A DNA stretch of 64,000 bases. Origin: Bursaphelenchus xylophilus. Its lineage: Eukaryota; Nematoda; Chromadorea; Rhabditida; Aphelenchoididae. Below, one piece after another: positions 22,020 to 33,534 of the stretch; positions within the stretch are counted from its first letter, which is position 1; every line of letters starts with the position of its first letter. The stretch is from positions 3,100,001-3,164,000 of the forward strand of contig CAJFCV020000002.1 in the NCBI GenBank assembly GCA_904066235.2. The letters run 5' to 3'. The notes beneath the pieces were generated by a model that was not told the origin of the DNA, ran no database searches, and saw only the letters and a program-made list of their open reading frames with translations. The position numbers and the translations under genes were made by a program.

Positions 22020-23630
22020 ATGTTCAAAATGAAGTTGCTGCTACTTTTCACTGCTCTTACATCACTTTCCCGCCATGCCAATGGATATTACCCTCTATTC
22101 ACCTTGACGGCTTCGTTCTTCGACGATCTCGGCCCCGAAGTCGACCGCAAATTCGTCGTCGACATTTCGGACGGGGCCAGTTTTGTGGTGGACAGAGACC
22201 TCTACTTCGAGAAGACCGGCATCAACAACACGTTCGCAAATAAGTATTCAAATACTTTTTTCAAACTCTACGGCTTCGCCAACACATACAATCTTGTATA
22301 CAACCGACAAATCTCAACAGTTCTCGGAATCCTCGGCCAAGACCGTGTGAAAATTCATGGTAACGTTGTGAAAGATGCGTCATTCGCGGTAGCGACTAGA
22401 TCAATGCTCTACAGTGACTGTGCAGCGCAGGATCTGTCTGGTCGCTACGTGGCCGGGAGAATTGGGTTTGCCCGAGAGAATGTGACAGAGATCGATTTGA
22501 AGGGCCATTTCTTGAGAAATGCCGGTGGCAATAACCTGTGCTTGTCAGTGGTTAATGATGACAAAGGGTGAGCATTAACAACGTGGTTGTATCAGTCTGT
22601 CGGGGAGATAATGCGGATTTGTCGCAGCAAAATGAGGCGCTGCGCATAAGCATTATTTTTCTGATAGGCTGAAAAAAAGTGGTGGTTTCACAGAGCCTTA
22701 TGTAGAATCCTAGGGACCTCTGAAAACGAAGACCCCTCATTTTGCATTGTGAAATGTGCGAAAAGTCACCTGGGCGATCCACGTCAAACTGAGATAAGCG
22801 AAAACGGTCCTGTGAATGGATTGGCAATTCGCTGAAAAAAGGAGCAAAGAAACGTTTTGTCGCATGTCGGGGAAGAAATGGGGAAATTTTGGGGCGAGAG
22901 AGAACGTTTTTTTCTCTGTCTTCTCTGTAAAATCAAGACAAGTGTCAAAAACCAATAACGAAAGGTCAATTCCGGTCACCGGACTCTTCAGTTTGACGCG
23001 CGACCCTTCTTATTTCGATTATCACCTCAATTTTAATGCCTTCCTTGCAGCCAGCTCAAGTCCAACGTCTCCTTGGGACCTCCTGTCTACAACAAAGCCG
23101 AAGTTATAACTTCCTTCAAATCACTCAACGACGAAAAAGATAAGCGGGGACTATGGCAAGTTCCCTTGGACTTGATCAGCATTGGGCGCTATCGCGTTCG
23201 GCTAACCGTTCCAGCCGTTCTAAGCACCACGCTGGATCAGATCGCGGTTCCAAGAGAAATTTTCTTTGCCATCAACGAGGCAATTAACGCCACACACGAC
23301 GAAGATACTCGGCGTTATCATGTCGATTGTCGTCGAAAAATCCCTGTAAATTTGGGAATAAACGGTAAGCTATTGAAAGTGCCGTTTGAAGAATGGACAG
23401 TACCCTATAAAGGGCGATGCTATACGAAGATTGGAATGACCCTGATTCCGGAGTATGTGCTGGGAAACAGCTTCTTCTCCAGCAACGGAGTTTGTCTCGA
23501 CTTTGAAGAGGAGACTATCACGATTTTTAAGCGCAAACGCAACGGACATCCATCTGTCGGGCTACTTGATGGCGACGAAGATGAATTGATCATGTATAAG
23601 AGAGATCCCATTGTTAATAAGGGTATTTAA
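22020..23630 (+). CDS. secreted pepsin-fold protein lacking catalytic residues, copy 2
   Basis: Two exons, 22020-22567 and 23051-23630, encode 375 residues. The intron position and phase match copy 1. Signal peptide: MFKMKLLLLFTALTSLSRHANG (a second ATG at 22029 is possible). At the first catalytic site KFVVDISDGASFVV replaces DTGSS. At the second, AVLSTTLDQIAVP has Ser for Asp. Other A1 landmarks survive: the paired Cys of the second lobe (HVDCRRKIP ... KGRCYTK), a GNSFFSSNGVC turn, and DFEEETITIF near the end. There is a 28-residue charged C-terminal extension (DGDEDEL). Two N-linked glycosylation sequons are in the first lobe. Tandem paralogue of the upstream gene, and probably a secreted pseudoprotease. 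Confidence 0.85.
22592..22672. mobile_element. short TCAGTCTGTCGGG MITE in the intron of pepsin-like copy 2
   Basis: Ends TCAGTCTGTCGGGGAGATAATG and CATTATTTTTCTGATAGGCTGA. The interior is shortened to about 40 bp. Same family and same gene position (the intron) as in copy 1, but a different insertion point. Confidence 0.65.
22735..22990. repeat. dispersed repeat also found nested in the UGT gene
   Basis: On the minus strand this matches 60967-61190: GGTCACCGG end, CTTGATTTTACAGAGAAGACAGAG, CTCTCGCCCC, GGCGAATTGCCAATCCATTCAC (here AGCGAATTGCCAATCC), and CTTATCTCAGTTTGACGT. Two dispersed copies show a mobile or once-mobile sequence. Its class is unclear. Confidence 0.65.
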
Positions 23631-23890
23631 TATTATTGGTATTTTTATAAAGTGCATGGTCACTTTTTTTGCTTTTACCCGATTGCCAACTCTGGTGTAA
23701 AAGCAATGGAAATCATCCAATTAATCAGTGTGAATTATTATGGTTGTGTTTTTTCCACTGCGGCGGTTGTGATTTGGTCAATAAAAATATTCCTAATTTT
23801 TCTACTGTGTTGTGTTGAACAGTCTGATAACCCATCGTATCCCGTCGAATCAGCAGTCACACTTCAGTTGATCAGTGTCATTGCTTTGTG

Positions 23891-24282
23891 GGTAAAAGTT
23901 CCTTATTCTGGCCACAACTTGTAACTTTACGGAAACTAGTCAGAATTAGCCCAAATTTAGTGTGCAGGCTTAATTCATCGTTGTCAATGCCCGGACAGCG
24001 GATTTAGTTAGTAAAGTACCTTCTTTTTTACGTACCACCTTACCTTTCAAAAACGGTTGCAGCCTGCGATTTTTCATTTGATACGATGAAACATGTCCGG
24101 AACTAAACTTATTGCCTCCGTATAGAACTAAATGAGTCTTCATCGCTGTACCCTTAAAATTATAGAGCTATTACGGTAATTTAGCGTCAGTTTGGGTGAA
24201 GCGTTTTTTCCTAACTTTAGTTCCCAAGCTTGGGCGCAGTTCGCGGAGTACCTTTGTTGTGGCCAGAATAAGGACTTTTCCC
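23891..24282. mobile_element. hAT-type MITE with perfect 8-bp target duplication
   Basis: Inverted ends GGTAAAAGTTCCTTATTC (from 23891) and GAATAAGGACTTTTCCC (to 24282) both lead into CTGGCCACAA. The identical octamer GCTTTGTG lies just outside each end (23883-23890 and 24283-24290). An 8-bp duplication points to the hAT superfamily. No transposase frame. Confidence 0.85.
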
Positions 24283-24512
24283 GCTTTGTGTAGTCGTGTT
24301 TGGGCTTGGGATCTTAGATAGGACCTAGTAAAATGCCTCACTACACGGTGAAGGTTCAGCGCTGCAGCGCGGAATCTTTTTTGTTCGCATAGTACTCAAT
24401 TTTATTCAAAACACGCATGTAACACGCAGTACTTTACTAAATTATTACTTGAGATCACAGATGAAATCTACCGAGACGGCTGAACGAACACGTTAAGAAA
24501 ACTAGGCAACTT

Positions 24513-27500
24513 TTAACTACCCCTAAAAACGGTCTCCGCCAAAATCAGCGCCACCATAAACAAAAAGTACACGCAAAACAGCAACATGGCGTAGAATTTG
24601 TGAGTCCGAAATCTGGACAAAACCAAGATTGTCAGACTCCCCACCACGCTGATGCACATGAACCCGTACATGAAGATCTTCTCAATGTCCACATCGATCT
24701 CCACAGTCTTCCCTTGAAGCAGGGCAATAGTGAATGAAAGCCCGAACCCGATGAGCAGATTGAAGAGTGGGCCACCGAACGCGGCGGCCAACGCCATGTG
24801 GGAGTAGCCTTGTCGGGCAAGTGAAGAGTCGGCGACCAGGTCGCCAATACTGTTGGTCCAGCCGAGGATTGTGACACCGAGGATCTGGAACGAAGGTAGA
24901 AATCCAAAATTGTTTACTATCAATCTGTCAGGGAAATAATGAGCACTCAGTCGCATCGAAAATCGCATTGCCGCCGAGAAAATATGAAAATTGTGACGCG
25001 AGAAAATCAAATTGCTTCTCACTTAAGCGACGGATTGCCCCAGCGAAACTGTGCTCATTATTTTCCAGACGGACTGAAAATTAGGGCATTAAGGACTGTA
25101 GGGAAAATAATGTGGATCTTCGAGACGCCTCTCATCGCTTCGCGAAGACTAACCGCAGCTGGACACTTGATGAGGGGCTACGACGAGAAGCCACATTTTT
25201 CTGCGACAAATCCACATTATTTCGCCGACAGACAGATAAAAAAATCTTTTTTGGATGGTTTCAAACTCTTACCTCGGGAGATAAATGCGACAAGACCCCA
25301 AGCATTTGCACAGCGCTCACCACTTCCGCTGCGACCACGTACACCCATCCAACGGAGACGACAAACCCGCAACAACAGGCGATCAGCTAAAAGAGAAGGT
25401 AATCAGTCTGTCGGGAAAATAACGTGGAATTGTCTAGACCAAAGCACCACATCTTACTTTATAATACTTTGGCTCCTGGTTCACCTTGGTAAAGAGCAAC
25501 ACGAAAGCCAGCAAGATACCCGAGAGGATTAGGGACATTGCCCATAGAGGAAACTGAATTCCAAAGATATCCGAGTCAAACACTGAAAAATTAATGGTTA
25601 GCTTTGTAGAAAAATTTAAAAAAAAATAATATAAAAATGGGTTGGACTTGCTTACACTGAAATGCAAAGAGAAGAAAGAGCGGCGACACAACCACATGAA
25701 GTGATGTTAGTGCCTTACACCATGGCGGTTGCGCTAGAGGGGTTGATAAGGTCAACAAAATCATCCAGGGAAACTGAAATAGATGAAACAATATGCAGAA
25801 TAATTGTTTTATAAAGGGCTTGTATAACTATCAGTCTGTCGGGAAAGTAATGTGTATTTGTCGCAAAATGTCTTGCCTCGTCGCAGTCGCGTACCAAATC
25901 TTCAGCCGCGGCGAACCATCGCAAAGCGAAGATGGGTGATTTAGAAGGCACGACAAGTCCACATTATTTTCCCGACAGGCAAACTTTTCAATTTTGCAAT
26001 TTTACGATCTGGGAAATGAATTGTCAAAAAGCAAAAATAATAATGGCAAACATGTAAAATGTCATCATAATTTTTCCTTATTGTACCAGCTCGTCTGTAA
26101 AGTCGCTGGAGTAATTTTTGGCGTTTGCACTGTGCAAAAAAGTCAACTCAAGCTACGTCCGAAAAAAAGCGTATTGCACGGTGCAAAAAGCAATAAGTTG
26201 CACAGTGCAAAGTCAACTTTTGTTTTTGCGCAGTGTACAGGGTGGTTCAGCCGAAGCTTCCATCCTTATTTCAAGTATTTCTCCGCCGATAATGCACCAA
26301 TTTTTATAAAATTTATATCAAATTGAAGCTGGGGTTCCCCATTTTTTGTCCACCAAATATGACAGGCCCAAGTTCAAGGATGCCCGCGTACTGACCTTTG
26401 ACATTTTCATTCCAAATTTTAGAGCCCGAAATCGGTGAAACTTACAATTAGCAAATTTTTGCAATGATTTTCAATTAAATTCTCGTACTTGGAAAATATT
26501 CGAGTCTTTGGCTAAATGTGACTTTCAGAAGTTGCTGAAAAAATTGACGGCAGTCAACGGAATACTCCTAATTAATCTTGAAGGCATTGTTCTTGTGTTC
26601 TGGGGTAACAGGCTTTAAAAAATACGAACAAATGGGCGAGACTTCTATGTGGATGACGAAATCCACCCTGAATATAAATAACGAGTTGTAAGGCCTGTAT
26701 TGCCCGAGAAGAGAGGTTTCGTTTTCAGCCGTTCGATTTGGTACCTCGCCGGATGGAAATATGCTTTTTAGGCACTTGCTACTTCTTTGAACCTTACTTT
26801 TTTTTTAAAATTTTCATCGAATTTGGCGACTTTGTTTTTGCCAGAAATCCAAAAATTTTTCAAGTCCGAGAAACTCAATTGAAAATCATTCCAAAAATTT
26901 TCCAAGTTTCACCGATTTCGGGCTGCAAAATTTGGAATGAAAATGTCAAGGGTCAGTACGGGAGCCCCCGTCAACTTGGGCCTGTCATATTTTGTGGACA
27001 GAAAATGGGCACCATCAGCTTCAATTTGATATAAATTTTATAAAAATTGGTGCATCATCGGCGGAGAAATACTTGAAATAAGGATGGAAGCTTCGGCTGA
27101 ACCACCCTGTATGTCGCGAAAATCACACCAGAGACTTTGTAGACGGACTGGTGCAGTAGATAAAGAAATTTTTTGGAAATTTCCTTTTCCACGCCACAAA
27201 AAACATGACTCAACTTTTTGACTTCCACCACGAAAACCTCCCTATACCTTACCTGAAAAATTTGGAAGATCTTCAAGTAAATGCTGGCGTTTTTAAATTC
27301 CTCAACGTTGATGCAATTCAGTCGGTTGAAAAAGTCCAGCGCAATACCTTGAAGGCTGACATCCTGACATGGCAAGGCGTCATCTTCGGCCCGAGAATAC
27401 ATGCTGCTTTCGGAACTGGCGGCCGGTTTAATAGTATTGCTGCGCTCCAGGTTCGCCAACGTGCCGGAAATCGTGTTGGGATGGGATTCACGGCGATTCG

Positions 27501-29050
27501 GGTGGCCAGTTGACGGCCTTACAAACATTGCATCCTTGGCTTCGCGCCATTTCTGAAGCCGCAAAAGCATCCGCCCCGAGACCACGGTCAGCGCATAGAC
27601 AATGTAGATAAAAAGAAAACCTGCAAAGAGTAGCGTGATATAGCCACGAGAAGTTACGTTTTCAAGGGCGACAAACCTACCAACGGACTGCCAGATCATC
27701 AGCGTGTTTCTCAAGAACAGAATCATCCCCAACCACAGCAACGCAACTACGTAAAATCCCAAATTTCGTAGGGTTGGAATTGGATCCATTTGAATTGGCG
27801 CAATGAAAATCACAACCGGCACCACGATCGTTGTTATGAACATTCCACCACCTGAAGCAACATATTTAAGCCTGTCGGGAAAATAATGAGCACTCTGTCG
27901 CACAGAAAATCGCGTTGCCGCGGGGAAAATAGACTGTGTCGCGGCTAAATCAATTTGCTTTTAACTTCAGCGACGTGACAGCAGCATTGTCTTCATTATT
28001 TTTCCGGCAGATTCATATCTAATGCTCTACAGAGAAGTGGTTGCCTTACTTACCTAACAGCTGGCCAATGGCCAAGCCCGCTTTGGGGCTTTCGTCGCTG
28101 ACAGCTGAAGCGATAGCCGAGAAAATGTCCGGCGCTCCGTTACCGAACGCCACCAACGTTACTCCCTGAAGATGACTACATAACAAGTTGGCAAGTAAAC
28201 CTCTGTCTTGCAAAAAACAAATAACGATCTGATCCCGAGAGGAGGCCTTGAAGAAGGCACTTGACGGAAGAGGTACCTTTTGGAAAAATGATATGATAAG
28301 GGAGGATCAAGGCGGATTTTTTGAATGATTTTTTTCTTTCTTCTTTTTGGCTTGCCAAAAAAGTGGCAAGGTAAGAAGGGACCAATGCGGATCTTCTAAA
28401 TGATTGTTTCGCTTGCCAAGAAATGGTATGGTAAAAGGGGACCAAAGCGAAATGTTTTAGAGTCATCTGTAAATTTCGCCTTGGTCCCTCTTTACCATAT
28501 TATTTTCTTCGTCAAGGTGCTCTCTTCGCCGAAATTCCCTCTTCAAATCCAAACAAAAAAAAAAACAGTCCAAACCATGTCAACACTCACCGCTACGCTC
28601 TGCGAGATTCCAAACTTATCGGCAATCGTTGTAATGTTCGTCGACAGGAACTCATCAGCACTGACCGCCAGCAAAATAAACAGCTGTAACAGCCAGAAAA
28701 TTGAGACAAGCAGCAGCAGAACCTCGGTCAACTCCGTTGGCTGACAGTATATTATTTGGGTCCAGGGAAGATAGCCACCACCTTCACAGTTGTCATAGTG
28801 TGTGGTGACGTAGTTGCAGGACTCTGAAAAAGTAAGATTGTTTTATTTTAACGTTCATTTTGAAAAATGCGGAGAACTTTTGTGGCGACGCTGTATCTCT
28901 TTCGCCGAACTTACGTTCCCGACTCCAGCCAACTTGTAGCGAGCACGCATCATCAAAGTCATCGTCGGATTGCATATACGACGGGAGTCTGGTCTGGTTC
29001 TGCAGGCCTTGGACTAATGCCGCGTACGCGGCTTTGAAATCGACCGACAT
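24513..29050 (-). CDS. mitochondrial-type Na+/Ca2+ exchanger (NCLX / SLC8B1-like)
   Basis: Eight exons: 29050-28915, 28823-28591, 28165-28054, 27851-27253, 25773-25656, 25582-25458, 25386-25273, 24884-24513; 602 residues, in phase throughout. The two alpha-repeats that form the ion site are clear: GVTLVAFGNGAPDIFSA (exon 3) and GWTNSIGDLVADSSLARQGY (exon 8), with membrane segments between and after. The N-terminal CNYVTTHYDNCEGGGY...YC Cys pattern is shared with NCLX. A long hydrophilic loop (SRAEDDALPCQDVS region, exon 4) separates the halves. The family exports Ca2+ from mitochondria in exchange for Na+ (or Li+), and C. elegans has several paralogues (ncx-6 to ncx-10). Most large introns contain MITEs. 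AATAAA on the minus strand at 24406-24401. Confidence 0.93.
24920..25076. mobile_element. TCAGTCTGTCGGG MITE in NCLX intron 7 (GAGCAC subtype)
   Basis: Left end TCAATCTGTCAGGGAAATAATGAGCAC, right end GTGCTCATTATTTTCCAGACGGACTGA, TA at the left. A second element of the GTGGAT subtype follows at about 25093-25236 in the same intron. Confidence 0.75.
25831..25980. mobile_element. TCAGTCTGTCGGG MITE in NCLX intron 4
   Basis: Left TCAGTCTGTCGGGAAAGTAATGTG, right CACATTATTTTCCCGACAGG. The interior matches the copy at 7094-7241 (CGCAAAGCGAAGATGGG), so both belong to the GTGGAT subtype. Confidence 0.7.
26086..27152. mobile_element. CTAGTCCG-type TA element, split by a nested insertion
   Basis: The left part (26086-26235) has CTCGTCTGTAAAGTCGCTGG and several GCACAGTGCA dyads. 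The right part (27112-27152) has ACACCAGAGACTTTGTAGACGG in mirror orientation. Between them sits the CAGGGTGG element at 26238-27109. The unsplit relative at 39769-39960 shows the expected continuous form. Confidence 0.7.
26238..27109. mobile_element. mariner-like TA foldback element (CAGGGTGGTTCAGCC)
   Basis: Arms of about 205 bp (26238-26442 and 26905-27109) are inverted copies starting CAGGGTGGTTCAGCCGAAGC. TA flanks both ends (26236-26237, 27110-27111). There is no transposase in the 460-bp centre. It lies within NCLX intron 4 and inside an older MITE. Confidence 0.85.
27867..28014. mobile_element. TCAGTCTGTCGGG MITE in NCLX intron 3 (GAGCAC subtype)
   Basis: Left AAGCCTGTCGGGAAAATAATGAGCAC and right TTCATTATTTTTCCGGCAGATT. 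The interior GCCGCGGGGAAAATAGACTGTG resembles other GAGCAC copies. Confidence 0.65.
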
Positions 29051-29734
29051 TTTGGGAGGTTTCTGAAAGAGAGCTTGTAAATAGGAAGATGTTTCACAAT
29101 AAATCTCGATTTTATAGAGCATACAGTACTCTGAATGAGAAATTTTGAAAGCAATGACACAAATGCGTATCAATAAAAACTTTTTTATTTGTTTCCCACC
29201 CTCTAGACACCCTCAACATTTGACCTTCAGCATTTTTTGTGCATGTCAAATATCAACCATTTGGTTCAAACGGAGCTTTTAATTTTATTCAAATCGGCTA
29301 TCGAAAAAAGAGGAACCGAAACAATGGAAATTCCGCGATGTGCCCGCAGGTCATGAGGGTGGAGAATTGGGAAAATGTGAAAGAAAATAACTTTAAAATG
29401 GCGTGAATGTCATCACAGTCAAAGGAAGTTATACCAGGGTTGAAACAGAATGCCAAGAAAAAATCCAATTCTGCGGATTTTTTTTGCCAAAGACAACTGT
29501 CTACGATCAATTCCAGAGGTCCTAACAATCAATACTGCGCAAAAATTAACCTTTCCTAAACTAATCCCTTTACAACGAATCAAGCCTTATTTCTATTGCA
29601 ATTCGTTATGCTGAGGTTCGACTGCCGTTGACGTAATAATTTTTGGCGTTTGCACTGTTCGAAAATAGTCATGGGGCGAGCGACAGCCCGAAAAAAACAT
29701 ACTCACGATGCAAAAAGCAAGAAAATGCAAACTA

Positions 29735-29976
29735 CAGTGACAAACCCTATCCAGAAAACGTACCATTTTGCATCCGGGAAGCATCAAAAATGTTGCAAAA
29801 CGCTTCCCTCCCGAAGTGAAAAAACTTCGCTTCGAAGGGCGCGCCTCACAAAATGAGCGGGCGCGCTTTCGAAATCTGAGTTTTTTCACTTGGAGAGGGA
29901 AGCATTTTGCCACATTTTTGATACTTCCTGGATGCAAAATCGTACGTCTTTTGCCCATGGATCAGGTTCCCCACTG
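29735..29976. mobile_element. palindromic TA element, CAGTGGCGGACC family
   Basis: Near-perfect hairpin: CAGTGACAAACCCTATCCAG...CGTACCATTTTGCATCCGGGAAG is mirrored by GATACTTCCTGGATGCAAAATCG...GGATCAGGTTCCCCACTG, with TA on both sides. Inner arms CTCCC(G/C)AAGTGAAAAAAC repeat on both halves. Other copies: 53367-53608, 59434-59657, 60828-61295, and damaged ones near 33760, 38520 and 40490. Confidence 0.85.
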
Positions 29977-30503
29977 TAAAGTTTTGGTTTTTACGTCTTT
30001 GCAAAGTGCGTAGACTTTTTACCGCAAGCTTTCCGCACCTTTCAGTTGACCTTTTACCCTGTGCAATTTAAATATCACCGGGCGCAAGGTTTTTCAACTA
30101 CCTGAAACGCCATTTACCAGACTCACTTCCCTTGTAATTTAGCCTACGGTAATGATGCAGTTCAAGTAACAACTGAACACTCAAACCTTCGCACGTCTGT
30201 TCCTCGAATAAACTATGAAGTTGGAATACAAGAAAAGTTTGTTATCAAAAATGTTTCCATGGCAAATTTCCCAAGGAACGTTCACATTTATTTACATTCT
30301 TTTGATGCTAAAGTAAAAAGAAAATAAAAAGTTGTAAACTTACTTTAGACGGCACATTCTGTTCAGTATACGGAAGGTGTGGGAAGGTGTGACAATCTCA
30401 GTAGATGCAACAACCCTAAAATAAGAAAATTTGGTTAGAGAATGGCATACTGTAATAGAGGTACAAATTAGATGTAATGTGTGAAAAGAAAAGCGTTACT
30501 TTA

Positions 30504-30661
30504 TCAGATTGTCGGGAAAATAATGAGCACTCTGAAGCACCGAAGATCGTATCGCTGCTGAGAAAATCAATTTGGTGTATCGTGTGTCGCTACAAAATCA
30601 AATTTCTTTTTATTTCTGCGACAAATAGTGACATTGTGCTCATTATTTCCCCGAATACAGA
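30504..30661. mobile_element. TCAGTCTGTCGGG MITE (GAGCAC subtype)
   Basis: TA followed by TCAGATTGTCGGGAAAATAATG at the left. The right end GTGCTCATTATTTCCCCGAATACAGA is slightly eroded. Confidence 0.7.
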
Positions 30662-31236
30662 TGTTATTGCGCCCAAAATAAACATTGGTTTTCCGTTGAA
30701 ACGCACGTCTTTAGAATTTGCCACAGAAAACAATTGCAACCTCTCCACAAAACAAAAAAGATGATTGAATACATTCATTTTGTGGTACCGGGGCGAAAAA
30801 ATACTGGAATTTATACTAAAAGCAGCCTTAAATCCCCATGGAAAGCCGTTTTTACAATCCCTGGCCAATTTTGTTCCACTGGGTTCAGTGTGAAAAGGGA
30901 GAGCAATTAAGACGTCCACACCTTTTCGAAGGTATGTAAATTGAATTTCTGATGACGTATTGTAACGTAATATGCGGTCCAAAAAATCTGACACATGGTT
31001 CACAGGTCTATAAAAAATACAGCGAGCAAAATAAACCAGCAACGTCAAAGACTTTCTCTGTGTCAAAAGACTCAATTTTACGAAAAGGCCAATGTTTTAT
31101 GGGCCAAATATAAATCCGATTTCAGATCCTCTTTTATTCATTAAAACGGACTCAAACTAACCTAACCTTAAAGATTCATAAAATTTTTATTTTAAACTAC
31201 GAAATAAACACAATTTAGCGACAATATATGTACAGT

Positions 31237-33534
31237 TTACAAGTACACAGAACTGACACCGCGGTTGTTGGAACCGGTGTTTGTAGTAAGTGCAGAGGAT
31301 GGTATCGCGTTCTCCGTACAAGCCATGTACGTCTTCTTGTTACAAATGCGATTACGTTTGGGGTCCAGCCCAACAAAGTAATGGGACTAAGAGAATTTAT
31401 GATTAGTATTAATTAATATTTTTGGTCGAAATACTCAGGTGTGGGGGCGTAGACACGGTCATGTTGACATAGATATTTTTTATACAAAATACAGTGACTT
31501 ACGAAAAACGTGAAGAAAATTCGAAGGCTAGAAAGCCCCTACTTCAAAAGGTTATAGCGACCTCAGTTTTGCACTTTAAAATCTTGTTATTTCATAGACA
31601 AAAATTAATGTCGTTTAAAAATGCATATTACAAATACGAAGTCTCTGCGCCGCCTCCGCCTGAAGTTATAGCCTCCGACTCTCCTTCACGTTTTTTGTAA
31701 GACCCTGTACTTGAGAGCTGATGCACTTGAAGATGACAATAAAAAGCCGCAAACGCACGGCAACCCGAAGTGTTTCCTGGCTCCTTTCGACACTTCGCCG
31801 ATTTTGTATTGGTTGAAATCAAACGAAATGTCACAAAAGAATTTTTTGTGGGATTTTCCGACCAAAAAACATTTTTTCTCGGAATTATTTTATTTCTTTT
31901 GTCAATTTTGACACTTCGTTTGGACGAAACTCAAAAGAGGGCGGGAAACATTTTTATTCTATTTCTGGTTGCCGTGCAAATGTCATCTTCTTGCCATCGT
32001 TAAGCCCGTTAAATTTTCTTGGAAAAAAACTGGCATAAAATTGCCACGACTTCGTGTGCGGATTTGCATCTTGACCGCCCTATGTGTCTTTCAGCTAGGG
32101 TCTTTGTAGTTTGTTATTGTATCATTTTGGCTTGGTATCTTAGATAGAACCTAGAACAAGCACCCTCAATCCACGTGTTCTAGCCCAATAGGAGTCATAT
32201 CACTATCGCAGCGGCGGTCAAAGTTTAGGAGTGGAAGGTCTATAGATCTATAAAACTCACGCAAATCGTGACCACAACAATCCCAACCAACGCTCCGACA
32301 ATGACATCGTAAGGATGATGATAATGGTCGAGAATCCGAGTGCACGCCACGGCCAAAGAAGAGCAGAAGTACGCGGATTGGATCAGCAGCAAAATGACGT
32401 CACTGTAAAGGCATCCATATAGTCGGTCTTGAAGATAGATCTGAAAGCCAGAAAATTCAATAGCTTGCAAGCGCCTTTTTTCGGCTTACAACAGCAAAAG
32501 TAGCGGATCCGATGCATAGACACGCATGAGCGCTGAAAAAGGACAGCCGGGCCTCCCTTATTTGGCCTGTCAAGCCGGATGTGCAGTGGTAGTCGGTAAT
32601 TAGCTCCGTGGTATTGCAGTGATCATAGCCAATGTTGGGACGACAAATGTCCAGGAAATGCGGTCGAAGAATGCCGAGGGGGTACTTTACAGTATTACAA
32701 ATAAAGCCAACAGCCGCGATGGAGGCTGTGTGATAGCCTGAAAGCAGAAGTACGTCATAGAAGAAAAGTAATCCAAATTTCTGTTATGTCTATCCAAATC
32801 TTAGCGTCGTACTTGGAGTACTTCCCTGTGGCCCACCAACCAGGTCTTACGATCAGATCTTGGCGGGCCGGGTCCAGCCAAGCTAGAATTTCCCATTTTA
32901 CAAGGAAAGTACTTATATAGGGTACGGAGTTATTGGTTGAGATATATGTCCACATTTTACAAGTAAAGTACTTATATGGTACTACGGAGTTACAGGTCGA
33001 GATATATGTCGAGATTGTCACCGCCATTTTTTTTCCTCGAGAAATACATTTATTGATAAAACTCGTTGATAGACCAAACTTAGACAGCTTATTTTTATTT
33101 ATTCTGAGTCAGAAAATTTTTGCGAATTTTTTGATATATATCCCGACCTGTAACTCCATACTCCTCTAAAACATTGTGTACTTACCATAAATCGTAGCGA
33201 CTCTAACAAAAATCCTCTGCGCCTTTGACCTTCCGACTTCATACTTTGAGAACTCTTCTATCCCATCAATCCGCAATATCCTATAGGTTTCCACGATAAA
33301 AACTAAAATAAAGTTTGGAATCAGCGAGTAAAATGCGAGGAACCCATTGCCCAGTCGTTCCTCTTGATATTTGTAGCGAATCGAGCGATCATTGCAGTAG
33401 AACCCTATCTCGGACGGGCCGATTAGACGGCCGAGGAAGTCGGTGCCCAAGGAAATTCCCAGCACAATAATAGCGTCGATTATATAGCGAATATACGGAA
33501 GTGGAAGTTTCTTGTTTTTAACGGTTGACTCCAT
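31237..33534 (-). CDS. PAP2-family lipid phosphate phosphatase, paralogue 1
   Basis: Four exons: 33534-33186, 32737-32490, 32440-32261, 31386-31237; 308 residues, the usual size of the LPP/PLPP group. Conserved site C1 is KYPLGILRP, C2 is SFFSAHAC, and C3 is TRILDHYHHPYD with the nucleophile His. A glycosylatable loop (CNTTELITDYHC) lies between C1 and C2. Five to six membrane spans are expected. These enzymes dephosphorylate phosphatidate, lysophosphatidate or sphingosine-1-phosphate at the plasma membrane or ER. In C2 the near-invariant Gly of SGH is Ala here, unlike the two neighbouring paralogues, which could lower activity. An upstream in-frame Met exists, but MESTVKNKK at 33534 fits better. 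Intron 3 contains two MITEs. Confidence 0.9.
31492..31707. mobile_element. TA element, CAGGGTCTTAC family
   Basis: Left CAGTGACTTACGAAAAACGTGAAG, right inverted match CTTCACGTTTTTTGTAAGACCCTG, TA on both sides (31490-31491, 31708-31709). 216 bp, in intron 3 of PAP2 paralogue 1. Confidence 0.8.
31756..31976. mobile_element. CACGGCAACC inverted-repeat MITE, copy 1
   Basis: Ends CACGGCAACCC and GGTTGCCGTG, with mirrored subterminal GACACTTCGCC / GACACTTCGTT blocks. 221 bp. A second copy of the same length is at 47251-47470. The target duplication is uncertain (CAAACG/CAAATG here). Confidence 0.75.

Larger units (their letters stand above)
29051..31236. other. 2.2-kb intergenic between NCLX and the first PAP2 gene
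   Basis: Contains the NCLX promoter side, a palindromic TA element (29735-29976), a MITE (30504-30661) and half of a CTAGTCCG repeat (29635-29700). TTTATT at 31186-31191 is a candidate poly(A) signal for the PAP2 gene on the minus strand. A 161-codon open frame on the minus strand (30590-31075) overlaps the MITE and is not supported. Confidence 0.45.

Noticed and set aside
24632..24907. Arg/Ser-rich frame over the NCLX last exon
   Set aside because: Shadow of the true exon, which carries the alpha-2 repeat in another frame.
30590..31075. 161-codon open frame on the minus strand
   Set aside because: It runs through a MITE into AT-rich DNA, has no splice or start context, no recognisable domain and no neighbour logic.
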